The position numbers and the translations under genes are program-made. Positions 46,908 to 55,956 of a stretch of DNA of 64,000 nt are shown here, one piece after another; within the stretch, counting starts at the first letter, position 1; the number at the start of each line of letters is the position of its first letter. Under the pieces are notes generated by a model. It made no database searches. It was not told the DNA's origin and was given only the letters and a program-made list of their open reading frames with translations. The stretch is from an uncultured Thalassotalea sp. (GTDB taxonomy: Bacteria; Pseudomonadota; Gammaproteobacteria; Enterobacterales; Alteromonadaceae): the NCBI GenBank assembly GCA_947502355.1, contig CANMZP010000006.1, positions 1 through 64,000 on the forward strand. The letters run 5' to 3'.

Positions 46908-47564
46908 ATGACAGATCTACGATTATGTTACCAAACCATTGAGTTTGGCAACATTGATATTCACCTTTGCACACTTCGCAATAAGCAAGAATTCCACGAC
47001 CCGGAAGGAATTGCTGAAGAATTGGGAATTTCTTCAGCGGCATGGCCTATTTTTGGGATCGTTTGGCCATCCAGTTTGGTTCTGGCGCACCATATTTCTA
47101 ACTATGACATCGGCCTTAAACGTGTTCTAGAGATTGGATGTGGTACAGCCCTGAGTAGTTTACTGCTGAATAAACGGCACGTGGATATTACGGCAACGGA
47201 TCACCACCCTGAAGTTGAGGCCTTTCTAACGAGAAACTCTGAGCTTAATGGAGACGCACTGATCCCTTTTGAGCGAACAGGCTGGGGGGATAGCAATGAT
47301 AATTTAGGTCGCTTTGATTTAATCATTGGTAGTGATCTATTGTATGAAGACGAACATGTCGAATTACTTTCAAATTTTATTCAAGAGCATTCAAACCCAG
47401 ATTGCGAAGTAATAATTGTAGACCCTGGCCGAGGAAGGAAAAATAAACTCGCCAAAACACTATTAAAAATTGGCTATATATCTACGTTCTCTAAACCTGA
47501 AAATACCGATTATCTAGACAATGATTTCAAAGGGCACATTCTAAATTTTGTGCGTAGCGAATAG
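46908..47564 (+). CDS. METTL21-like SAM-dependent methyltransferase
   Basis: A 218-residue class I methyltransferase. Motif I is VLEIGCGTALSSLLL near residue 75, the acidic loop is TDHHPEVEAFL near 97 and motif IV is FDLIIGSDLLYEDEH near 135. WPSSLVLAHHI before motif I resembles the eukaryotic METTL21/Nnt1 lysine methyltransferase group (PF10294). The target is unknown. It has no link to alginate or mannitol use and is followed by 0.8 kb of non-coding, decayed-looking DNA, so this part may be an insertion within the locus. Confidence 0.75.
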   Translation: MTDLRLCYQTIEFGNIDIHLCTLRNKQEFHDPEGIAEELGISSAAWPIFGIVWPSSLVLAHHISNYDIGLKRVLEIGCGTALSSLLLNKRHVDITATDHHPEVEAFLTRNSELNGDALIPFERTGWGDSNDNLGRFDLIIGSDLLYEDEHVELLSNFIQEHSNPDCEVIIVDPGRGRKNKLAKTLLKIGYISTFSKPENTDYLDNDFKGHILNFVRSE

Positions 47565-48391
47565 TAATCGCCCAATTAACGGGCCAAAATGGTGGGAAGC
47601 GAACAGCCCGCTATTTTAGCCCTTGTTGAAATGTTTAAACCCGTAAAAAAAGTAGCCAACCTGGTAAATATTGAGAGGATTTCGTTCCGAGCTTTTTAAG
47701 GTCGCAAAGGATGCTTCTGAAAATATTTAAGGCTAGATATAGCTGCAATTGGTGGTCGAGCAGACTCATAAATAGCGGTTGCCTCCCATAACTAACGTGG
47801 GTAGTTATTGAATGTCACTGTGACTACGGGCGTATATTCATGTACAACGCCTAAACCCAATTTAGGTCGGCATTGAAAAATTTAGCTTCCCAAGCACTTT
47901 GAACAACATAGCCTTGGACATATTTCGCATCACCTGCGTATTCAAACTCAAATTTATCACAAAGGCTACTTTAGAGCTTAGGTAAAATCTTTTCTGGAAT
48001 ACGCGACACTCTGTTAATCGATCGCAACAAACTGTCAGGATTAGCCTTAACAGGCATCATAAAGTTAAGGCTAATAATGGCACTTTCTCACCAGCGCTCA
48101 CAATCGTCACATAATAAGTATGAATCTGTAGCGAATAACATTTGTTAACGAATGGTTTCGTTAAGCAGCGGTTTGGTTCAAGTTAGCTGATCCAAATCAA
48201 TGATCCCTCTTCAAATTGTAAGTTTAGACAAAACAATATTGACTTAAAAATAGCCAGGAGGGAATATGCTCATGCAGAGGGCGAATGCCCAAAAGGTATT
48301 TTGGACTATTTCAACCATACTTTTAGAATACGTTTTGATTCTAGTTTATTTCTAGATCAATTTTAGTTTTTAGGATTAGCAGAGGCGATAT
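47565..48391. other. 827-base gene-poor stretch
   Basis: No intact gene here. The left part holds GCCC/GGGC short inverted words near 47574-47620 without a recognised element. The middle (47851-48230) carries a likely decayed minus-strand gene. The right part is the promoter region of the HAD-SorC-mannitol genes: an imperfect inverted repeat TGATTCTAG/CTAGATCA at about 48337-48360 could be the SorC operator. Lower order than elsewhere in the locus suggests old insertion or deletion events. Confidence 0.5.
47851..48230 (-). pseudogene. Possible decayed gene of unknown family
   Basis: Minus-strand fragments look protein-like but are broken by stops and frame changes. One reads CDKFEFEYAGDAKYVQGYVV and ends at a stop at 47851. 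Another, just upstream in the same frame before a stop, reads VKANPDSLLRSINRVSRIPE. A third, shifted frame gives YYVTIVSAGEKVPLLAL. I do not recognise the family. A decayed or mobile-element-derived gene is the best guess, with low certainty. Confidence 0.3.
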
Positions 48392-49123
48392 ATGAGCAAG
48401 CCAATTGAACTCATCATTTTTGACTGTGACGGTGTGGTCATCGAAAGTGAAATTATTAGTGCGCAGGTGTTAATCGAAAAACTTGCCGAGTTTGGCGTTG
48501 ATATTGATGTTGCTTACGTGCAGCAGCATTTTTTAGGTTGTAACTTTGCTTCTGTTAAGCAAAAGATCAAAGAGAACTTGCACACCGAGTTACCAGAAAG
48601 TTTTGAAGAATATTACCGCAGCGCTTTATTAACGGAATTTGAACGCCTGTTAAACCTTACTGATGGTTTCGGGCAAATGCTTTCTACACTCAGTGTTCCG
48701 TATTGCATTGCCACAAGCAGCAGTGCTAAACGTACGGCTAAGGCACTTAGCGTGGTTGGTTTAACAGAAAGTTTTGGCAGTAACATATTTACCGCTGAAG
48801 AAGTCGTAAACGGTAAACCAGCTCCAGACTTGTTTTTACATGCCGCTAAGTCTATGGGCTTTACCCCGGAGCAATGCTTAGTATTTGAAGACAGCTTCTT
48901 TGGGGTGACAGCAGCAATCCGAGCTGAAATGTCGGTAGTGCATTACAAAGGTGGCAAGCACATTAGCGCTACTGCAGATAAAACGGCCAGTGATGATAAT
49001 GCAGATAAAACGGCCAGTGATGATAATGCAGAGAACTCGGTTGCCAAGCAATATCCTAATGTTCCCGTGCTTAACCATTGGCGTGATTTTGCGTCTTTAC
49101 CTTTTAATTTTTGCAAAGCATAA
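48392..49123 (+). CDS. HAD-superfamily phosphatase (beta-phosphoglucomutase-like)
   Basis: A 243-residue HAD subfamily IA hydrolase. Motif I is IIFDCDGVVIESE (nucleophile Asp10 and Asp12 region), motif II is CIATSSSAKR near 105, motif III uses the Lys in NGKPAPDLF near 140, and motif IV is LVFEDSFFGV near 164. It resembles E. coli YieH and related sugar-phosphate phosphatases. It leads the mannitol gene set and may dephosphorylate a sugar phosphate that accumulates (inference). Near the C-terminus is a duplicated ADKTASDDN block that is not part of the family fold. Confidence 0.87.
   Translation: MSKPIELIIFDCDGVVIESEIISAQVLIEKLAEFGVDIDVAYVQQHFLGCNFASVKQKIKENLHTELPESFEEYYRSALLTEFERLLNLTDGFGQMLSTLSVPYCIATSSSAKRTAKALSVVGLTESFGSNIFTAEEVVNGKPAPDLFLHAAKSMGFTPEQCLVFEDSFFGVTAAIRAEMSVVHYKGGKHISATADKTASDDNADKTASDDNAENSVAKQYPNVPVLNHWRDFASLPFNFCKA
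48974..49027 (+). repeat. 27-bp tandem duplication inside the HAD gene
   Basis: Two exact copies of a 27-base unit starting GCAGATAAAACGGCC lie back to back and encode ADKTASDDN twice in the C-terminal part of the phosphatase. A third copy starts (GCAGA) and then diverges. In-frame, so the protein is not broken. Confidence 0.9.
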
Positions 49124-49135
49124 AAAGAGCTCGCT

Positions 49136-50107
49136 ATGAATACCAAATCAAAAACAGAAATTAAACGTCTTGAAGATGCTGCACGTGCCGGTTGGTTATA
49201 TTACGTTGCTAAAAATACTCAAGATGAAATTGCTCAAAAATTATCGGTATCACGTCAGTCAGCGCAACGGTTGGTTGCCTTAGCGGTAAGTGAAGGGTTA
49301 ATTAAAGTTCGTTTAGAACACCCTATTGCGCAGTGCATGGACCTTGCCCAGCAACTTAAAGATACCTTTGGTTTAATTGAGTGTGAAATTGTACCAAGCG
49401 ATCCGGCTGACCCATCGGCGATTCTTGGATTGGCGCAACGCGGTGCAACCATCTTAGAGCGCTATTTAAAATCCGAAGAGCCACAAACCTTAGCCTTTGG
49501 TACTGGCCGTGCATTAAAAAGCTGCATCGACGAATTGCCATCTATGCAATGTCCTCAGCATAAAATTATTTCCTTGGTTGGCAATATGATGTCCGATGGC
49601 TCAGCATCGCCATATGACATTGTAGTAAGCATGGCTGATCGGGTAAAAAGCAAACATTTCCCAATGCCATTACCCGTGGTTGCCAGCTCGGTTGAAGAAA
49701 AGCACAGCTTTCATAACTTAAAACCTGTCGACAGCATTTTAGGGTTAGTGCAACAAGCCGATGCCAGTTTTGTCGGTATTGGCCATATTGGTAAAAACTC
49801 GCCGTTATTGGTGGACGGCTTTATTGAACAAGCCGAGTTGGATGAGCTATTAAGCTCTGGTGCCAGAGGCGAAATCATCAGTTGGGTATACGATGACAAT
49901 GGCACGTTATTAACAAACACCGTTAATGAACGGGTTGCTAGTGCACCACTTTCTATTAATTCAGTTAAGCCCGTTTATGGTATTGCCGCCGGTGAAGACA
50001 AGGCTCCGGCCATTTATTCGGCATTAAAGGGTAAGTTGATCAATGCCTTGATCACCAATGAATACACAGCACAACGGATTCTGAACCTAGTAAAAAATTC
50101 CCCTTAA
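49136..50107 (+). CDS. SorC-family sugar-binding transcriptional regulator
   Basis: A 323-residue regulator with an N-terminal helix-turn-helix (TQDEIAQKLSVSRQSAQRLV, residues 28-47) and a SorC effector domain (about 60-320) containing LAFGTGRALKSCIDEL, ISLVGNMMSDGSASPYDIV and FVGIGHIGKNSPLL. SorC regulators sense phosphorylated or free sugars and polyols. It starts 12 bases after the HAD stop and lies just before the permease, mannitol dehydrogenase and fructokinase genes, so it most likely controls mannitol use. Confidence 0.9.
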   Translation: MNTKSKTEIKRLEDAARAGWLYYVAKNTQDEIAQKLSVSRQSAQRLVALAVSEGLIKVRLEHPIAQCMDLAQQLKDTFGLIECEIVPSDPADPSAILGLAQRGATILERYLKSEEPQTLAFGTGRALKSCIDELPSMQCPQHKIISLVGNMMSDGSASPYDIVVSMADRVKSKHFPMPLPVVASSVEEKHSFHNLKPVDSILGLVQQADASFVGIGHIGKNSPLLVDGFIEQAELDELLSSGARGEIISWVYDDNGTLLTNTVNERVASAPLSINSVKPVYGIAAGEDKAPAIYSALKGKLINALITNEYTAQRILNLVKNSP

Positions 50108-50222
50108 TGGATGAGGATTCCTTCTCTCATCGTTAACTTATAAAACGCAATTTCGTAAAAACAGAGATTTCGATAGCGTGCAAAGCACGTTAATCAAGTC
50201 CATAAACAAGAAGTATTACATT

Positions 50223-51992
50223 ATGACAATTGAACAACAAACGCCTTCGTTCGCGCACGTGAATGAAGAACAGATGCCTGTTGCCAAAAATAAGCTTCAT
50301 GGCTGGAAACACTTTGCCGGTTTGTATGCTGGTGAACACGTTGCCGCCACCGAGTTTGTTATTGGTGCCACTTTTGTTGCCTTAGGGGCAACAACAATGG
50401 ATATCCTGTTAGGTTTATTAATTGGTAACCTATTAGCCATGTGCTCTTGGTGGTTAATTACGACGCCTATCGCCGTTGAAACGCGAATGAGTTTATATAA
50501 CTACCTGAACAAAATCGCCGGTGATTCCATGACCAAGTTGTATAACTGGGCCAATGTGGTGATATTTTCCGTCATATCGGCGGCGATGATCACGGTTTCT
50601 TCTACCGCCGTGCGGTTCTTATTCGACATTCCTGCGCAACTTAACTGGTACCCAAGTAACTTCTGGTTTGTGCTTATTGTTTTAGCGGTTGGCTCAATTG
50701 TGGTATTGGTGGCTATGTATGGTTTTACGACCGTAGCGGACTTTTCAAAAATTTGTGCCCCTTGGTTGTTTGTGATCTTTTTGTCTGGCTCATTTGCTTT
50801 ATTCCCAGCCATTTCAAATCATGTGTTGGGGGTAACCTCGGCAGGATCCTGGGCGGATTTCTTGCAAATAGGGGACACCTCCATATGGACCGGTGTGAAT
50901 GACAAAGGCGAACCGGGCATTGGTCTTCTAGAAGTTATTGGTTTTGCCTGGGCGGCAAACTCTATTACTCACTTTGGTTTAATCGATATGGCCATCTTAC
51001 GTTTTGCTAAGCGCAAGTCATACGGTTTATTCTCGGGTTTTGGTATGTTCTTTGGTCATTACCTAGCGTGGATCTCAGCAGGTATTATGGGTGCTGGTGC
51101 GGCCGTTTTATTAAAGACAACCATTACTCAACTTGATCCAGGCGATGTGGCCTACCATGCGTTGGGCTTATCAGGCTTTGTTATTATTATCATTGCCGGT
51201 TGGACAACCGCAAACGCCAACCTTTACCGCGCAGGTTTAGCGGCTCAGTCTATTTTTACTAATGTTTCTCGTGAACGCTCTACCGCAACCGTGGGTGTGG
51301 TTACGGTTATTATTGCCTGTTTCCCGTTTGTGTTTTCACAAATGCTACCGCTATTAACTTACGCAGGTCTTATTGTGGTGCCTGTTGGTGCTATCGTATT
51401 TGCCGAGCACGTGCTATTTCCAAAAATTGGCTTAACTCGTTACTGGGCAAAGTATCAAAAATTGACCAAAAGCACACCAGCGATTGCGAGTTGGGGCTTA
51501 GCGTTAGTATTTGGTTTTGGCCTAAACGCCATGGATGTAATCTCTTTTTACTACCTATTTATTCCAACGTGGTTCTTCACCATTGTTGTGTACACCCTAT
51601 TAGCGAAAAAATACGGTGCAGATGGTGACTACGCAGAGGCGATTGCTGCTGACCAATTAGAGCTTGCTCAAATTGCCCTTTACCAAGAAAGACTGGCTGT
51701 TGACGAAGCTGAGCCAGTAAAAGACACCAGCGCACTAAGCAAGTTACTTAATATTACCGCATGGACAGCCCTCGTTGTGATTACCATTTTGGCCGCACAA
51801 GTGATGTTTTTCAGCCCAGATATGCAAGTGTACGCTGCAAATAAAGCGACGTTTGAACAGTACTGTTTTATTGGCACCATTGTTTACTTCTTATGCTCGT
51901 ACTTAGCCTTAAGACGCGAAAAAGCGTTAAACAATCAGCAGGTATGCCCATCAAAAAAGCTGGCAAGTAGTACCCCGTGCACCGCGAACTAA
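50223..51992 (+). CDS. NCS1-family (cytosine/purine permease-like) transporter of the mannitol operon
   Basis: A 589-residue inner-membrane transporter. I start at the ATG at 50223 (MTIEQQTPSFAH), as the earlier GTG frame adds 15 residues without a ribosome site. Family features are HGWKHFAGLYAGEHVAATEF near residue 24, FVALGATTMDILLGLLIGN near 51, and NANLYRAGL near 341. About 12 helices are followed by a charged loop (DGDYAEAIAADQLELAQIAL) and two or three more helices, longer than usual NCS1 proteins. The family usually carries nucleobases or hydantoins. Here its position between the SorC regulator and mannitol dehydrogenase suggests mannitol or another polyol as substrate (inference). Confidence 0.85.
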   Translation: MTIEQQTPSFAHVNEEQMPVAKNKLHGWKHFAGLYAGEHVAATEFVIGATFVALGATTMDILLGLLIGNLLAMCSWWLITTPIAVETRMSLYNYLNKIAGDSMTKLYNWANVVIFSVISAAMITVSSTAVRFLFDIPAQLNWYPSNFWFVLIVLAVGSIVVLVAMYGFTTVADFSKICAPWLFVIFLSGSFALFPAISNHVLGVTSAGSWADFLQIGDTSIWTGVNDKGEPGIGLLEVIGFAWAANSITHFGLIDMAILRFAKRKSYGLFSGFGMFFGHYLAWISAGIMGAGAAVLLKTTITQLDPGDVAYHALGLSGFVIIIIAGWTTANANLYRAGLAAQSIFTNVSRERSTATVGVVTVIIACFPFVFSQMLPLLTYAGLIVVPVGAIVFAEHVLFPKIGLTRYWAKYQKLTKSTPAIASWGLALVFGFGLNAMDVISFYYLFIPTWFFTIVVYTLLAKKYGADGDYAEAIAADQLELAQIALYQERLAVDEAEPVKDTSALSKLLNITAWTALVVITILAAQVMFFSPDMQVYAANKATFEQYCFIGTIVYFLCSYLALRREKALNNQQVCPSKKLASSTPCTAN

Positions 51993-52001
51993 TTACTGAC
52001 C

Positions 52002-52028
52002 GGTCGGTTTGACACAAAACAACCGACC
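52002..52028 (+). other. Intercistronic hairpin between permease and mannitol dehydrogenase
   Basis: GGTCGGTT/AACCGACC with an 11-base loop, without a U tract. It could stabilise or process the mannitol operon mRNA, or dampen read-through. Confidence 0.5.
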
Positions 52029-52060
52029 ATCAACAAAATTTAAAATTTTAGGACACCGTT

Positions 52061-53569
52061 ATGACTAACATGATTGATTTAAACGAACAAAACTTAGCAC
52101 TGCTACCTGCAGATATTGAACTACCAAATTACGACCGCAGTAAAGTAAAAGCCGGTATCGTGCATATTGGTGTCGGTGGTTTCCACCGTGCCCATCAGGC
52201 AATGTATGTTGACCAACTATTAAAAACACCTGGCAATGAGCAATGGGGCATCTGTGGTGTTGGCTTACTTGAAGCCAACGAAGGTTTACGTGACGTGATG
52301 AAAAAGCAAGACTGCTTATACTCACTGATTGTTCGTCACCCAAATGGCAAGGTTGAAAATAAAGTGATCGGTTCAATGATCGACTTTTTATACGCGCCAG
52401 AAAACAAACAAGCGGTAATCGATAAGCTTGCGCACAGTGATACTAAAGTTGTGTCGTTAACCATCACCGAAGGCGGTTATAACTTTAACCCAGCAACCGG
52501 TGAGTTTGATTTAACTAATGAAGAGATCCTTCATGACATCAACAACCCTAGCGATCCAAAAACGACCTTTGGTTACTTAACGGCAGCATTAAAAGCCCGT
52601 AAAGAAGCTGGTATGCCAGCATTTACCGTACAGTCGTGCGATAACATTCAACATAACGGTGTAATGACAAAGAAAATGTTATTGGCCTTTATTGATCAAT
52701 GTGACGTTGAGCTTAGCGCTTGGGTAGCTCAAAATGCGGCATTCCCAAATGGCATGGTGGATAGAATTACCCCAGTTACCACACCAGCGGACATTGCTCA
52801 CTTAAATGATTTAGGCATTAATGATGAGTGGCCAATTACTTGTGAAGCGTTCACGCAATGGGTTATTGAAGATGACTTCTGTCAAGGTCGTCCAAACTGG
52901 GATCAAGCCGGAGCACAATTTGTAACTGATGTGACCCCATTTGAAAAAATGAAAATACGTTTACTTAATGCCGGTCACTCGGTGTTAGGTTTACTTGGTT
53001 CAATTCACGGTTTTGCCACCATTGATGAGTCAGTAAGCGATCCATTATTTGCCAAATTCTTACGTACGTTTATGGATAAAGAGGTGACTCCGTTATTAGA
53101 TAATCTCGATGGCATTGACTTAACCGAGTACAAAGATACGTTAATTGAGCGTTTTGCTAACCCAAATATTAAAGATAGCTTGGCCCGTATTTGTTTAGAA
53201 AGTTCGGCAAAACTGCCTAAGTTTTTAATTGCCACAGTTACTGAAAACCTTGAAAAGCAAGATGGTCAAATTGAACTTGCTACGCTAGTGCTTGCTACCT
53301 GGTGTTTATACAGTGACAAACAGGTAGATCAAAATGGCAATGCGCTTGAAATCAGTGACCAAATGGCCGAGCTTTTACATAGCACTGCTGCGCAAACGGC
53401 TACAGATAAACTGGCGTTCTTAGGGTTAACCGATTTATTTGGCGACCTAAGAGACAACGATGTGTTCACCCAAGTTTATGAACGTGCTATCGACAGCTTA
53501 TATCAGGACAACCTAAACATTATGGCGTTAATGCAAGACACATTAGCATTGGAAAAAGAGGTGGTATAA
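52061..53569 (+). CDS. Mannitol 2-dehydrogenase (long-chain polyol dehydrogenase family)
   Basis: Oxidises D-mannitol to D-fructose with NAD+. The 502 residues begin with a Rossmann fold (IVHIGVGGFHRAHQAMYVDQL near 32). The catalytic K-x4-N-x2-H motif is in KIRLLNAGHSVLGLLGS near residue 300. MVDRITPVTTP near 230 is also typical. AGGA lies seven bases before the ATG. The stop overlaps the fructokinase start (TAATG), so the two enzymes are translationally coupled and form the mannitol-to-fructose-6-phosphate route. Fructuronate or tagaturonate reductases share the fold, but the fructokinase partner argues for mannitol. Confidence 0.9.
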   Translation: MTNMIDLNEQNLALLPADIELPNYDRSKVKAGIVHIGVGGFHRAHQAMYVDQLLKTPGNEQWGICGVGLLEANEGLRDVMKKQDCLYSLIVRHPNGKVENKVIGSMIDFLYAPENKQAVIDKLAHSDTKVVSLTITEGGYNFNPATGEFDLTNEEILHDINNPSDPKTTFGYLTAALKARKEAGMPAFTVQSCDNIQHNGVMTKKMLLAFIDQCDVELSAWVAQNAAFPNGMVDRITPVTTPADIAHLNDLGINDEWPITCEAFTQWVIEDDFCQGRPNWDQAGAQFVTDVTPFEKMKIRLLNAGHSVLGLLGSIHGFATIDESVSDPLFAKFLRTFMDKEVTPLLDNLDGIDLTEYKDTLIERFANPNIKDSLARICLESSAKLPKFLIATVTENLEKQDGQIELATLVLATWCLYSDKQVDQNGNALEISDQMAELLHSTAAQTATDKLAFLGLTDLFGDLRDNDVFTQVYERAIDSLYQDNLNIMALMQDTLALEKEVV

Positions 53570-54492
53570 TGAACCCTACTTTACTCAACAAACGCCAAGG
53601 TCAAGACGTTAAAATTAGTTGTTTTGGCGAAGTGCTTTGGGATGTCTTTCCCGACGGGAAACGTGTTGGTGGTGCGCCACTTAATATGTGTATCCGCTTA
53701 AACGCTTTAGGCATAAACGCCGATATTATCAGTGCGGTTGGTCAAGATAACCTAGGTGATACACTTATCGACTTTGTGCGTGAGCAAAATGTTTCCACTG
53801 CGTTCATTAACCGCTCTGCAGATAAAAAAACCAGTACCGTTGAAGTCACATTGGATAAAAGTGGCTCCGCATCTTACGAGATCGTACAAGATACGGCCTG
53901 GGATAATATTGAGTTATCTGAGCAATTAATAAACCAAGTAAAGACGTCTGATATTTTTGTTTATGGCAGCCTAGTGGCACGTAATCAAATGTCTTTAGAT
54001 ACGCTATCGACTTTAATCGATAACGCCAACTTTAAAGTGTTCGACGTCAATTTGCGTGCCCCGCATTATAGCCGTTCACTATTAATCGACTTTATGAATC
54101 GGGCCGATTTTATTAAGTTAAATGACGATGAGTTATATGAAATCGCCAAAGACTTAGGCTCTGAGTATCACTCGCTAGAGCAAAATTTGGAATTTATTGC
54201 CGAGAAAACCTCGACTAAATACCTGTGTGTGACCAAAGGTCGCCATGGTGCCTTGTTAAAGATTGAAGACAAGTACTACTACAACTCGGGTTACCTAGTA
54301 AATGTGGTTGATACCGTTGGCTCAGGCGATTCATTCTTGGGGTCATTGATTTATCAATTAGCCACATCAGATGATGCGCAACATGCGGTAGATTTTGCCT
54401 GTGCTGTTGGTGCGCTTGTTGCCAAAAATAAAGGCGCGACACCAGAATTGTCGATGGCTGAAATTCAAAGCTTTATCGATCCAACACGTTAG
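53569..54492 (+). CDS. Fructokinase (PfkB family)
   Basis: Phosphorylates fructose, probably at C6, for entry into central metabolism. The 307-residue protein has CFGEVLWDVFPDGKRVGGAPLN split over residues 19-40, the first PfkB signature region with substrate-binding VGGAPLN. The C-terminal VDTVGSGDSFLGSLIYQL near 250 holds the catalytic Asp. It overlaps mannitol dehydrogenase by one base. The pairing of these two enzymes is the known non-PTS mannitol pathway of marine alga degraders. Confidence 0.92.
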   Translation: MNPTLLNKRQGQDVKISCFGEVLWDVFPDGKRVGGAPLNMCIRLNALGINADIISAVGQDNLGDTLIDFVREQNVSTAFINRSADKKTSTVEVTLDKSGSASYEIVQDTAWDNIELSEQLINQVKTSDIFVYGSLVARNQMSLDTLSTLIDNANFKVFDVNLRAPHYSRSLLIDFMNRADFIKLNDDELYEIAKDLGSEYHSLEQNLEFIAEKTSTKYLCVTKGRHGALLKIEDKYYYNSGYLVNVVDTVGSGDSFLGSLIYQLATSDDAQHAVDFACAVGALVAKNKGATPELSMAEIQSFIDPTR

Positions 54493-54673
54493 CTTCTCAG
54501 GTTAACCTTCTGGATAAATCCGGCACTACACTGGCCACTTGCTCGTGTAGTGTCGAACGCCAGATACCCTTCAATTATAAAATAAACACAAGCAGAGTTT
54601 TGGCTCATGCTTGCTTTGCCTGTGCTTACTATCTTATTCATATTTCAAATTCAAATATAAAAAAGTGATTATT

Positions 54674-55855
54674 ATGAAAGCAAAAACAAAAGCAACATCA
54701 TTAGCGGGATGCATCAGTCTGCTTCTAACTTGTACGCCTGCACTTGCTGATAACAGCGATAAACTCACCGGCGATTGGAACGGTTTACGTACTTCATTAT
54801 CAAAATCAGGCATTAGTCCATTTGCCTATTATGACGCCATTGCCGCAACCAATGTTTCGGGTGGGCTTAAATCTGACGAAGCTTATACGGGGCAGCTTTA
54901 TGCTGGTGTTGATCTAACCTTAAATAGCACCTTAGCAGCACGAGTTTCCATGGTTGACCGACACGGCGATAGCATCAGTCCATCCGTGGGCGGCATTTAT
55001 GATCCTATGACCATTTATGGTGGTCAGGTTACCTATTTATATGAAGCTTGGCTTGAAAAAAGCTGGGAAAATGATTGGGCATTAAAGTTCGGACGAGTGT
55101 CAGCCGATGCCGACTTTGCGAACTCAGATTTATTCAGATACTCGTCTAGTACCTCAGTTAACGGCCCATCCCGAGCCATGTTATTGGAAAATAGCATTAC
55201 CTCTTTCCCTTATGCCGTATGGGGTGCACGCTTAAAACACACGGCTGATAACGACCATCAATTTCAATTTGGGTTATACCAAATTGGTGAAGATATGTGG
55301 AAGTATCAGGATCATGGCACCAACTTTGATATCAGCGGTGATGATGGTTTCACTGTGATGGCGCAATACGATTGGACGCCAACACTTACCCATGGTGATG
55401 CCCGTTTCTATGTTGGTATCGCGCAATCCGAATATGACTTTGAAGAGTTTAATTCCACCGATATAACCGATAGCTTTACCCGTATTTATGGTTACGCTGA
55501 AATGAAGGCGACTGAAGATACAAGTATCTTTGCGGCATTAACCTATGCCGATGATGACGCTATTGCCAAAACGCCTTTTCAGGTAAACCTAGGTGTGAAT
55601 ATAGAAGGCCTTTTCGACGCGCGCCAAAACGATCGCAGTTTTGTCCACTTTACCTATGGCAAGTTAAGTGACGAATATGGCCAGTCAACACAACAAGATG
55701 TCGATTATGAAATGGTGTTTGAACTTGGCCACCGTTTGCAGCTAGATGCGGCTTACTATGTTCAGCCAGCCCTACAGTACGTTGTTGACCCTGGAGGTAC
55801 AGGCGATATCGATGATTCAGTTATTGTTGGAATGTGGTTTGGTGTTGCGCTTTAA
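54674..55855 (+). CDS. OprB-like carbohydrate-selective outer-membrane porin
   Basis: A 393-residue outer-membrane protein. I start at the ATG at 54674 (MKAKTKATSLAGCISLLLTC), whose signal peptide ends ALA-DNSD; the longer frame from 54611 is rejected. The mature start LTGDWNGLRTSLSKSGISPF is the OprB signature, and many short amphipathic beta strands follow to a C-terminal aromatic/hydrophobic end (GMWFGVAL). It lies 180 bases after the fructokinase, before a strong terminator, and probably lets mannitol or other sugars cross the outer membrane. Confidence 0.88.
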   Translation: MKAKTKATSLAGCISLLLTCTPALADNSDKLTGDWNGLRTSLSKSGISPFAYYDAIAATNVSGGLKSDEAYTGQLYAGVDLTLNSTLAARVSMVDRHGDSISPSVGGIYDPMTIYGGQVTYLYEAWLEKSWENDWALKFGRVSADADFANSDLFRYSSSTSVNGPSRAMLLENSITSFPYAVWGARLKHTADNDHQFQFGLYQIGEDMWKYQDHGTNFDISGDDGFTVMAQYDWTPTLTHGDARFYVGIAQSEYDFEEFNSTDITDSFTRIYGYAEMKATEDTSIFAALTYADDDAIAKTPFQVNLGVNIEGLFDARQNDRSFVHFTYGKLSDEYGQSTQQDVDYEMVFELGHRLQLDAAYYVQPALQYVVDPGGTGDIDDSVIVGMWFGVAL

Positions 55856-55894
55856 TCCCTAAAACCAAATAAGTATGTAAAACAGTGAATTAAC

Positions 55895-55932
55895 AAAAGG
55901 CCGATATTAGGGTAACTAATATCGGCCTTTTT
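55895..55932. terminator. Bidirectional terminator between porin and gntR2
   Basis: The stem AAAAGGCCGATATTA/TAATATCGGCCTTTT with a 7-base loop is flanked by A and T runs. It ends the mannitol operon (+) and gntR2 (-). Confidence 0.9.
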
Positions 55933-55956
55933 GAATGCATGTTAAATCAATTGCGA

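Noticed and set aside
47565-47860. Integron attC site or insertion-sequence end in the gene-poor stretch
   Set aside because: Short GCCC/GGGC inverted words are present, but no RYYYAAC/GTTRRRY core pair, no long terminal repeats and no target duplication were found.
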